A stretch of 64,000 bases of DNA. Source: Arthrobacter sp. MYb229. Its GTDB lineage: Bacteria > Actinomycetota > Actinomycetes > Actinomycetales > Micrococcaceae. The DNA is taken from contig NZ_PCPS01000001.1 in the NCBI RefSeq assembly GCF_002975405.1, forward strand, positions 558,001-622,000. Direction: 5' to 3'. Position 1 is the first letter of the stretch. Each line of letters opens with the position of its first letter. Positions 54,467-61,933 of the stretch are shown here, in pieces. Position numbers and translations under genes: made by a program. The notes beneath the pieces are model-generated. The model did not search any database, was not told the DNA's origin, and saw only the letters and a list, made by a program, of their open reading frames with translations.

Positions 54467-54486
54467 AGGTCGGCCATGGCCGACCT
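54467..54486. promoter_or_regulatory. Perfect 20-base palindrome upstream of lpdA
   Basis: A continuous self-complementary sequence centred on GGCCATGGCC, with AGGTC/GACCT arms, 29-48 bases before the lpdA start. It could be an operator, or form a cruciform or hairpin in the lpdA 5' leader. Confidence 0.4.
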
Positions 54487-54633
54487 GGAGATCGGGTGGT
54501 GAACTGGACTAACTCTCGCACGGGGCGCGAGCCAATTAATTCACCGGTGATGTTTCAAAACTTACCTTAGTACCGCCAAAGCACCAGAGTCATCTTGAGC
54601 TGGCTAAAAGTCGGCCATATCTCGTATTTTGGC

Positions 54634-54681
54634 ACACATCCCGGCGCATTGGGCTATGACATCGCACGCACCGGGATGTGT
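54634..54681 (-). terminator. Long-loop hairpin downstream of pepA
   Basis: ACACATCCCGG (54634-54644) and CCGGGATGTGT (54671-54681) form a perfect 11-base stem, loop 26 bases. It is 15 bases beyond the pepA stop on the minus strand. There is no clear T-run. Confidence 0.5.
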
Positions 54682-54695
54682 CGAAAAAGGCATTT

Positions 54696-56210
54696 CTAGC
54701 GGGTGCCAGACATCTTCTCGGCGTAGGCGACCAAGGTGCGGACCTGCGAGCCGGTGCCGTTCTTAGGGGTGTAGCCCCATGGCGAACCCTCGTTGAAGGC
54801 CGGACCAGCAAAGTCGATGTGCGCCCAAGGAATCTTCTGACCGTCGGTTTCGCCCACAAATTCTTCCAGGAAGACCGCAGCGGTCATCATCCCGCCCATG
54901 CGCTCTCCAATGTTGGCCAGATCGGCGACCTGGGAATCGATGCTTGGACGGAGCTCTTCCGGAAGCGGCATACCCCAGGCGAGCTCGCCCACTGCATCCG
55001 AGGCTGCGACCAAATCGTTACGTACCTGCTCGTTGCCCATGACACCGGCGGTGCGCAGGCCCAATGCGAGCATCTGTGCACCGGTCAACGTGGCAATGTC
55101 GATCACTACATCCGGATTCTCCTGGCTGGCCGCTACCAAACCGTCGGCCATGACCAGGCGCCCTTCGGCGTCGGTGTTGAGCACTTCGACAGTCTTCCCG
55201 CCGAGCATGGTCAGTACGTCTCCGGGACGCGTCGAAGCACCGCCTGGCATGTTCTCAGCCAGGCACAGCCACGCGGTGACCTTCACGTCGAGGCCAAGCT
55301 CCGATACCGCGGCGATGGTGTGGAAAACTGCCGCGGCGCCGGACATATCGGACTTCATCGCGTGCATGCCCGCGGCTGGTTTGATCGAGATGCCACCGGT
55401 GTCAAAGGTAATGCCCTTGCCCACCAGTGCCAGGTGCTTGGCGGCCTTGGCCGGGGAATACTCGACCTTGACCATGCGCGGCTGGCGGGCCGAGCCGCGA
55501 CCAACGCCCATCAGTCCGCCGAAGCCTTCCTTGGTCAGGCGCTTCTCATCAAAGATGGTGACCTTCAACGGCAGTGACTTGGAGTAGTCCTTCACCGCGG
55601 TGGCGAAGGTTTCCGGGTACAAGATATTGGCCGGGGTGTTGATCAGATCTCGGGTGCCACGCACGGCGCGGCCGATAACCGCGGCGCGCTTGAGCAGGGC
55701 TGGCAGATCCTTGGAGGTTGCGACCGCGGTGGCGATGAATGCCTCGCCAAGGACTGGCTTGTCGTTCTTCTTCGAACGGAAGTTCTCGAAGCGGTATGCG
55801 CCCAGGGCTACGCCTTCGGCCACTGCTGAAACTTGCTCGAGCGTGTCGGCAGGCAAGGCGAAGATCGCGGTCTTGGCGTGGGAAAGCTGGCGTGCTGCCG
55901 ATCCGGCGGCGCGACGCAACTTCTCGTCGTTGAGCTCGGAGAGATCCTTCACTCCCAAGCCGATGCACATGATCGTCTTGACCTTGATGCCGTCAATTGC
56001 TGGAAGCACGGTTGCTTCGTCGGCAGAACCGGCAACGTTCAGCGCGGCCAGCGACTGTTCCAGAGCGGTGGTGGTTTCTGCCGCGAGGGGTGAAGCGGCG
56101 ATGGATACCTTGTCGCCGTTTTTCAGCACGCCCAAAATGAGGGCGTCGGCGTTTTTACGTTTGATGTCTGCACCAATGGCGGTCAACGTGAGATCACTGG
56201 AGTTGATCAC
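54696..56210 (-). CDS. pepA: Leucyl aminopeptidase (M17)
   Basis: A 504-residue di-metal aminopeptidase that trims N-terminal residues from peptides. The M17 signature NTDAEGRLVMADGL and the Lys/Asp block KGITFDTGGISIKPAAGM carry the metal and catalytic residues. The N-terminal macro-like domain (about 1-165) precedes the catalytic domain. The start is a GTG about seven bases after AAGGA. It lies on the same strand as lpdA and sucB but is separated by 257 bases with a hairpin, so it is likely its own unit. Confidence 0.95.
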   Translation of the reverse strand: MINSSDLTLTAIGADIKRKNADALILGVLKNGDKVSIAASPLAAETTTALEQSLAALNVAGSADEATVLPAIDGIKVKTIMCIGLGVKDLSELNDEKLRRAAGSAARQLSHAKTAIFALPADTLEQVSAVAEGVALGAYRFENFRSKKNDKPVLGEAFIATAVATSKDLPALLKRAAVIGRAVRGTRDLINTPANILYPETFATAVKDYSKSLPLKVTIFDEKRLTKEGFGGLMGVGRGSARQPRMVKVEYSPAKAAKHLALVGKGITFDTGGISIKPAAGMHAMKSDMSGAAAVFHTIAAVSELGLDVKVTAWLCLAENMPGGASTRPGDVLTMLGGKTVEVLNTDAEGRLVMADGLVAASQENPDVVIDIATLTGAQMLALGLRTAGVMGNEQVRNDLVAASDAVGELAWGMPLPEELRPSIDSQVADLANIGERMGGMMTAAVFLEEFVGETDGQKIPWAHIDFAGPAFNEGSPWGYTPKNGTGSQVRTLVAYAEKMSGTR

Positions 56211-56437
56211 AAAATCATTCCTTCTATGCCTTTGTAGGGTCTAAGGACGGTTCAGCCCGCGAGAATAACCGGTGGATGGTGCCGGTGAGCTGAGTGTTTC
56301 CTACACCCGATGTTAGCCGAGGTTTGAGCTCGGCGTGCGATACTTCACAGCGAGCGAAAGGCTGAACGGATAGGATAAGTTCTTGAGCTTTAAGTAATCG
56401 CCTCTGTTTGGCGGTACCGAAAACGATTGAGGTGAGA

Positions 56438-57412
56438 ATGTCCAAGGATCCGTTGATGACTCTGGTCAGCACTAACTTGGACGATCCGAGTCTGCAGGGT
56501 CTAGGGATGTACGTTTCGTTGCGTGGCGTATCTGACGCGGGCCATGCCCATGACTTGGTATGCAATGAGCTCTTCGGAAATTTGAATTCTGAACTCTATG
56601 CCAGTTTTGACGCGGATGAGCTTGTTGTCTACAGCGCCCAGCGCCCGCGGGTGTCTTTCCTCGGCGACCACTTCGCCGGCTATCAAGAGCCGCGCATCGA
56701 AATCTACCTGATGACCGACGCATTGGACCGGAAGTTCTGGTTCCTCACCGGAGTCGAACCAGATCTGCGTTGGGAACGCACCATCGCCGAGTTGCTCAAC
56801 TTTATCGACGCGTTCAACGTGCAATTGGTGACCGGCACCGTGTCGCTGCCTATGCCTGTGCCACACACCCGCCCAGTGGGAGTGACAGCACACGGAAACC
56901 GCAAGGATCTCACCGAAAATATCTCCACGTGGGCCCCTACTGCCGAAACCCCATCGGGGCTGATGGCGCTCTTGGAGATCCGCCTGAATGACGCGGGCCG
57001 CGACGTCGTAGGCTATTCGTTGCACACCCCGCACTACCTGGCCGAATCCGAATATCCGGCGGTTGCCGTGGCTGCCTTGGAGCATGTGGGTGCCGCGCTG
57101 AAGCTGGCACTTCCCACGGAGAAGTTGCGCGAAGCGGCCCGGTTGATCGAATCTCAGCTTGCCGAACAGATCGAAGGCAGCAACGAAGTCAAGCAAATGG
57201 TGCTCGGTTTTGAAAAGCGCTTTGACGAGCACGCGCAAGACCACGAGCGCCGTTCGCTGCTGTTGGACGAAGACGAAAAAATGCCAAATGCCGAGGAGCT
57301 GGGGGCAAGTGTTGAAGACTTCCTGGCCACAATCGAGGACAGCGCCGACTGGTTGAACGCCAACGGAAAGTCCGGGGGAGCGGACTCCGCATCGGGTGAC
57401 CCTGACCAGTGA
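56438..57412 (+). CDS. PAC2 (proteasome assembly chaperone-like) family protein
   Basis: A 324-residue protein of the bacterial PAC2 family (Rv2125-like). ATG at 56438 follows GAGG; an in-frame codon at 56408 would add ten residues without support. Conserved segments include ELYASFDADELVVYSAQRPRV, YLMTDALDRKFWFLTGVEPDL and HTPHYLAESEYPAVAVA. The C-terminal 80 residues are helical and acidic. Bacterial PAC2 members are not proven chaperones; the function is unknown. Its stop overlaps the transporter start by four bases, so the pair is translationally coupled. Confidence 0.88.
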   Translation: MSKDPLMTLVSTNLDDPSLQGLGMYVSLRGVSDAGHAHDLVCNELFGNLNSELYASFDADELVVYSAQRPRVSFLGDHFAGYQEPRIEIYLMTDALDRKFWFLTGVEPDLRWERTIAELLNFIDAFNVQLVTGTVSLPMPVPHTRPVGVTAHGNRKDLTENISTWAPTAETPSGLMALLEIRLNDAGRDVVGYSLHTPHYLAESEYPAVAVAALEHVGAALKLALPTEKLREAARLIESQLAEQIEGSNEVKQMVLGFEKRFDEHAQDHERRSLLLDEDEKMPNAEELGASVEDFLATIEDSADWLNANGKSGGADSASGDPDQ

Positions 57413-58677
57413 TTCAATCTCACCTAAACTCGGCGCGATCTTGGTTGGTGGTTTGTGCCGGAATATTTACCTATATGGCGGCCGTGTCCCAACGAACAAG
57501 TTTTGGTGTTGCAGGGCTTCAGGCCACCGAAAGATTTGACGCCACCGCTCAAATCCTGGCGTCATTTTCGGTGGTTCAGCTTGTTGTCTACGCTGGCGCT
57601 CAGGTTCCGGTAGGACTGCTGCTGGACAAGGTTGGACCGCGCATCATGATCATCACCGGTTCGGTGTTGATGGCTATGGGTCAAGCGTTCTTGGCTATTT
57701 CAACGAGCGTTCCAATGGGGCTAGGCGGGAGAATCCTGGTCGGGTCGGGCGACGCGATGGTGTTCGTCTCGGTACTCAAGCTGCTGCCGTTGTGGTTCTC
57801 CGGCTCGCGCATTCCCGTACTAACACAACTGGTAGGAACCTTTGGGCAGGCCGGACAACTGGTCAGCCTCTTTCCTTTTCATCTGATCTTGGTGCAGTTT
57901 GGATGGACGCCGGCATTTTCAATTATGTCCGGTCTGGCTTTAGCAAGCTTGCTAATCGCGATATCGCTGATTCGCAATGGTCCGGGCTGGGCGCATCTGA
58001 GCGAGAGCGCACCGATGCGTACCCGTGATCGATTAACCACCGCGTGGAAGCAACCCGGAACCCGGCTTGGGTTCTGGACACACTTCACCACCTCCTTTAT
58101 GCTCAATGTCTTCTTGCTGACCTGGGGGTACCCATTCCTAGTTCAAGGTCAGGGGCTCGAGGGTGGTTTCGCATCCGGGTTGATGTCGATTTTCGTGGCG
58201 GTTGCGGTCTTATACGGGCCACTGCTCGGAGCATTGACGGCCAGATATCCGCAAAAGCGCTCGAACTTTGCCCTGGGCGTTATTGGAGCCATGGTGTTCA
58301 TGTGGGCGGTGGTGTTGTTCTGGCCTGGTGCAGCGCCGTTATGGGTGCTGATCATTTTGCTCGTTGCGGTGGCGGCTGGTGGCCCTTCATCGGTTATCGC
58401 GTTCGACTTTGCCCGGACCTTCAACCCACCAAACATCATGGGTACCGCCATTGGGCTGGTCAATACCGGTGGGTTCTTCGGCGGGTTCGTCACCATCTAC
58501 CTGGTCGGCGTCGTGATGGACTGGCTTTATGTGGCCAATGGGTCGGTGGGCGAGCTCTACAATTTGCCGGCCTTCCGCATTGCGTTGTCGGTGCAATTTG
58601 TCATGGCGGCGATCGGGGTGACGTTCATGCTGATCGAACGGCGCAAGGCCAGACGGCAGCCGGCCAACATCCTGTAG
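57409..58677 (+). CDS. Major facilitator superfamily transporter
   Basis: A 422-residue permease with about 12 hydrophobic helices and the usual central cytoplasmic loop (about 195-215). GTG at 57409 overlaps the PAC2 gene. The first cytoplasmic loop reads GLLLDKVGPRIMI, the MFS motif A pattern (G-x3-D-x-x-G-x-R). Substrate cannot be read from sequence; the general look is that of small-solute or anion permeases. Coupling to a PAC2 gene is conserved enough in related actinobacteria to be worth noting (from memory of the family, not tested). Confidence 0.88.
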   Translation: MIQSHLNSARSWLVVCAGIFTYMAAVSQRTSFGVAGLQATERFDATAQILASFSVVQLVVYAGAQVPVGLLLDKVGPRIMIITGSVLMAMGQAFLAISTSVPMGLGGRILVGSGDAMVFVSVLKLLPLWFSGSRIPVLTQLVGTFGQAGQLVSLFPFHLILVQFGWTPAFSIMSGLALASLLIAISLIRNGPGWAHLSESAPMRTRDRLTTAWKQPGTRLGFWTHFTTSFMLNVFLLTWGYPFLVQGQGLEGGFASGLMSIFVAVAVLYGPLLGALTARYPQKRSNFALGVIGAMVFMWAVVLFWPGAAPLWVLIILLVAVAAGGPSSVIAFDFARTFNPPNIMGTAIGLVNTGGFFGGFVTIYLVGVVMDWLYVANGSVGELYNLPAFRIALSVQFVMAAIGVTFMLIERRKARRQPANIL

Positions 58678-58743
58678 GTACACTTCTCCACAGCGCGCGC
58701 TGAACTGCAGGCCGGAATGGTTGTTGGGACGCATCGTGGGGTT

Positions 58744-59847
58744 ATGACTACTACACCCGAACGGCAGCCCCTCTCGTTGTCTGATTGCGATGACGTACTC
58801 GCCTATATTCCTCATGCCCTTGGCTTTCACCCGCAAAAGTCGATGGTGCTCCTACTGATCGTCGGCCAACGCCTCGAAGCGACGCTTCGTGTTGACCTGC
58901 CCAGCGAAATTCATGAAGTTGACCGCCAGCCGTGGGTCGCGCAGGTGCTCAGCTTGCTTCGACGACTTCCGCAGGTGCGCAGTGTTGTCGCAGTGGTATA
59001 CGCACCGGGAGACATCAAAATCGCAGAGGAGATTCCCTATCAGCAAATGATCTGCGAACTCGAAGAAGCCTTTGACCCGCAGGGCATTCAACTGCGACAA
59101 GCCTGGTGCCTTTGCCGCGAAAAAGTCTGGGACTACGACGACGGCGACGTCGGTGTAGCTTTCCCGCGGCCAGACATCGCGCTGGGAGAAACCAACCTGT
59201 CGCTGGTCCTTGCCGGTTCTGCTCCGTTGGACCACCCTTGGGACGGAACCGGAATAGCAACGTGGGCTAACGCGGCAGAAGTCCAAGAGCTCACCGGCGC
59301 ATTTGGCGATGACCTGGTGGACAGCCTCGACGATTGGGCAGAAGTATTGAACCTGAGCGATGAAGAAGCACTAGAACGCATTCATTCGAGTTCGCTGAGC
59401 AGCGCACGCATGCTGGCCGGCCTGAGAATTCGTCTCGTACGTGATCTACTACCTTTTCTTGCTGGTGTCGGTGCGGCGCAAACCATAGAAATGTCCAAAC
59501 AATTGTGCGTTGGCAATGAGGGCGAGCAGGTTAAACCCTTGGCAGATTTTCTCTTGGGACGAGGGTGGCAGAGCCCGGACTGGAAACGATTGGAACGGCT
59601 ATGGTTGGTTTCTCGCGATCTGCTCGGTGTTGCGATTGACGGTGAACGTCACGCCTTGATGTGTATCCTGGCTTGGATCGAATGGGCTCGCGGGCGAGGC
59701 ACCATGGCCATCGCTTTGCTCGATCGAGTCCTAAGCGAGCAGGGAGACTACCGGCTAGCCCAGCTCCTTCGAGAGCTGATGAATCGCGGATCGATGCCCG
59801 AATGGGCGACGGACGAACTACGTGCCTGGCGTGCCCAGCTGGGTTAG
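58744..59847 (+). CDS. DUF4192 family protein
   Basis: A 367-residue soluble protein of the actinobacterial DUF4192 family. ATG at 58744 gives the family opening, with LSLSDCDDVLAYIPHALGFHPQKSMVLL in the first 45 residues; an earlier codon at 58717 is not supported. There is a middle region around AGSAPLDHPWDGTG and a helical C-terminal half ending in LAQLLRELMNRGSMPEWA, which resembles tetratricopeptide-like packing. The function is unknown. It commonly lies near sigA/hrdB, as here. Confidence 0.86.
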   Translation: MTTTPERQPLSLSDCDDVLAYIPHALGFHPQKSMVLLLIVGQRLEATLRVDLPSEIHEVDRQPWVAQVLSLLRRLPQVRSVVAVVYAPGDIKIAEEIPYQQMICELEEAFDPQGIQLRQAWCLCREKVWDYDDGDVGVAFPRPDIALGETNLSLVLAGSAPLDHPWDGTGIATWANAAEVQELTGAFGDDLVDSLDDWAEVLNLSDEEALERIHSSSLSSARMLAGLRIRLVRDLLPFLAGVGAAQTIEMSKQLCVGNEGEQVKPLADFLLGRGWQSPDWKRLERLWLVSRDLLGVAIDGERHALMCILAWIEWARGRGTMAIALLDRVLSEQGDYRLAQLLRELMNRGSMPEWATDELRAWRAQLG

Positions 59848-60099
59848 CGGACGCGCGGGTGACCGGGTCAAGTGGTGTCTGTGGGCGAATTAGTGGATAA
59901 TGAAAAAACAGACCCGGTTAGGTTCGAGTTGTCTAGGTTCCAGAAACGTAGTTTTTGGGAACATTAGACGTGGTTGGTGCGTTGTTATCAATGTACCCGC
60001 CGTCGCGTTGAGTCACTGATACAGCGCATTCGGACTTGACAGGGTCATAGTGGTGTTACCGGCAGGTGCATCCGGAACGCATCGTTAGAAAGGTTATTC

Positions 60100-61329
60100 G
60101 TGTCATCTTCTGAGACGAACGCTAATCGTAAGGTTACTGAGGCTGAGGCCGCAGAGGCCGAGGAAACGGCAGAAACTCCTGTCGCGAAAAAGCGCGCTAC
60201 CCGTGCGAAGGCTAAGCCTCGCGCAAAGAAGACTGCAACTTCCGAGGAGTCGGACGTCGAGCAGGGTTCTGAAGAGTCCGAAGACGATGCTGAGTCGGGT
60301 GCCACTGACGCAGCTGGCGCCAAGGACGGCTCGGCAAAGCCGGAAGAGGAATCCAAGGGATTCACCTTGTCTTCCGCCGATGATGATGCTCCGCAGCAGC
60401 AGGTCATGGTTGCAGGTGCAACCGCCGACCCGGTCAAGGACTACCTGAAGCAGATCGGTAAGGTCGCGCTGCTGAACGCAGAGCAGGAAGTCGACTTGGC
60501 TCTGCGTATCGAAGCAGGGCTTTTCGCTACCGATAAGCTTTCCAAAGATGACGGCTCAATCGATCAGCGCTTGCGCTGGGACTACGAGCAGATCATCCAC
60601 GACGGCAAGATCGCAAAGAATCACCTACTTGAGGCGAACCTTCGTCTCGTTGTTTCGCTGGCAAAGCGCTACACCGGGCGTGGGATGCTCTTCTTGGACT
60701 TGATTCAGGAAGGTAACCTGGGTCTGATCCGTGCGGTCGAGAAGTTCGACTACACCAAGGGATTCAAGTTCTCCACCTACGCGACCTGGTGGATCCGCCA
60801 GGCCATTACCCGCGCCATGGCCGACCAGGCACGTACCATTCGTATCCCGGTCCACATGGTTGAAGTCATCAATAAGCTGGCGCGTGTACAGCGACAGATG
60901 CTTCAGGATCTGGGCCGCGAACCGACTCCAGAAGAGTTGGCCAAGGAACTGGACATGACCCCTGAAAAGGTTGTTGAAGTTCAGAAATACGGTCGCGAAC
61001 CAATCTCGCTACACACCCCGCTGGGTGAAGATGGCGACTCTGAATTCGGTGACTTGATCGAAGACTCCGAAGCGGTCGTTCCGGCCGATGCGGTTTCCTT
61101 CACCTTGTTGCAGGAACAGCTGCACTCGGTTCTGGACACCCTGTCCGAACGTGAAGCAGGCGTTGTAGCTATGCGCTTTGGCCTGACCGACGGTCAGCCG
61201 AAGACCTTAGACGAAATCGGCAAGGTTTACGGTGTCACCCGTGAGCGTATTCGTCAGATCGAGTCGAAGACCATGTCGAAGCTGCGCCACCCATCGCGTT
61301 CACAGGTTCTGCGTGACTACCTAGACTAA
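60100..61329 (+). CDS. sigA: Primary sigma factor (SigA/HrdB)
   Basis: A 409-residue group 1 sigma-70 factor. The first 105 residues are low-complexity, Ala/Glu/Lys-rich then acidic, in place of a compact region 1.1. Region 1.2 starts at [17 protein letters not shown]; regions 2.1-2.4 include [17 protein letters not shown] and [18 protein letters not shown] (core and -10 binding). Region 4.2 shows [19 protein letters not shown] (-35 binding). GTG at 60100 follows GAAAGG. The 252-base upstream gap includes TTGACA at 60036, but no good matching -10. A strong terminator follows. Confidence 0.97.
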   Translation: MSSSETNANRKVTEAEAAEAEETAETPVAKKRATRAKAKPRAKKTATSEESDVEQGSEESEDDAESGATDAAGAKDGSAKPEEESKGFTLSSADDDAPQQQVMVAGATADPVKDYLKQIGKVALLNAEQEVDLALRIEAGLFATDKLSKDDGSIDQRLRWDYEQIIHDGKIAKNHLLEANLRLVVSLAKRYTGRGMLFLDLIQEGNLGLIRAVEKFDYTKGFKFSTYATWWIRQAITRAMADQARTIRIPVHMVEVINKLARVQRQMLQDLGREPTPEELAKELDMTPEKVVEVQKYGREPISLHTPLGEDGDSEFGDLIEDSEAVVPADAVSFTLLQEQLHSVLDTLSEREAGVVAMRFGLTDGQPKTLDEIGKVYGVTRERIRQIESKTMSKLRHPSRSQVLRDYLD

Positions 61330-61340
61330 ATTTTGACGTC

Positions 61341-61381
61341 ATGCGGTCGCAATATCCCAATGGAGGATACTGCGACCGCAT
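61341..61381 (+). terminator. Intrinsic terminator after sigA
   Basis: ATGCGGTCGCA (61341-61351) pairs with TGCGACCGCAT (61371-61381), with an inner TATCC/GGATA stem. TTCTTTTT follows. Confidence 0.94.
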
Positions 61382-61422
61382 TTCTTTTTAAGCTGTAGCG
61401 CGGGGAGGAAGCGCTTAAAACA

Positions 61423-61458
61423 AGAAGGGCGATCCAGCATCGGCTGGATCACCCTTCT
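61423..61458. terminator. Terminator downstream of the DUF7455 gene
   Basis: A 16-base stem (61423-61438 with 61443-61458, one G-T type mismatch) around ATCG. It lies 27 bases beyond the minus-strand stop and backs up the sigA terminator on the other strand. Confidence 0.88.
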
Positions 61459-61485
61459 GTTGAATAGGACCTAGGTCCTAGTTGT

Positions 61486-61710
61486 TTAGTCGTTGATGTC
61501 GACCTTTGGCTTTTCGTAAAGTCGTGCCGACTCGTCCTGCCAGACCGAAGTGATTGGGCGCAGCTTGGGTTCCACGGAGCGTGCGTGGTGGGCACAGAAG
61601 AGTAATTCTCCGCTGTTCGAAGCCAGCACAGCCCGTACATAAGCCTGTGCGCCGCATCGGTCGCACCGGTCGAGGGCATTTAGTTCACGACTAGTGGTAG
61701 TAGTAGTCAT
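61486..61710 (-). CDS. Small zinc-ribbon-like protein (DUF7455 family)
   Basis: A 74-residue protein converging on sigA. ATG at 61710 follows GGAGG; an earlier in-frame codon at 61746 is not needed. The core is DRCDRCGAQAYVRAV, a loop, then ELLFCAHHAR, that is Cys-x2-Cys and Cys-x2-His: a likely structural zinc site. A Thr-rich start and acidic end flank it. This family sits beside sigA/hrdB in many actinobacteria; its role is unknown. Confidence 0.87.
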   Translation of the reverse strand: MTTTTTSRELNALDRCDRCGAQAYVRAVLASNSGELLFCAHHARSVEPKLRPITSVWQDESARLYEKPKVDIND

Positions 61711-61880
61711 TGCCAGCCTCCTTAAATCGATGTTCAATCTATACAACCAGCTTTGGCCTTGACTTTATCCCCAAATCGAGGTGCTTTCGCTCACCGCGTA
61801 GCGTTTGTGGAGAACTTTCGATGACGACTCGGGAGAATTACCGTCCGGGCGATAGCACCAAGTTCGAACACATAAACGAG

Positions 61881-61886
61881 TAGAAT
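61881..61886 (+). promoter_or_regulatory. -10 element of the parE promoter
   Basis: TAGAAT, 48 bases before the parE GTG, in an AT-rich stretch. No good -35 is seen. The rest of the 223-base divergent region to the DUF7455 gene holds no gene. Confidence 0.5.
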
Positions 61887-61933
61887 GATATCTAGTTCAT
61901 TCTTTTCCCGCGTCAGTAGGAGATTGCAGCCCC

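Noticed and set aside
59862-59918. Inverted repeat ACCGGGTC/GACCCGGT after the DUF4192 gene as a terminator
   Set aside because: The loop is about 41 bases and no T-run follows, so it is too weak to call.
60036-60064. TTGACA upstream of sigA as its promoter
   Set aside because: There is no convincing -10 at the right distance; left undecided rather than annotated.
61864-61879. Possible LexA (SOS) box before parE
   Set aside because: TCGAAC followed by four bases and AAACGA keeps only one good half-site; the second half matches three of six positions.
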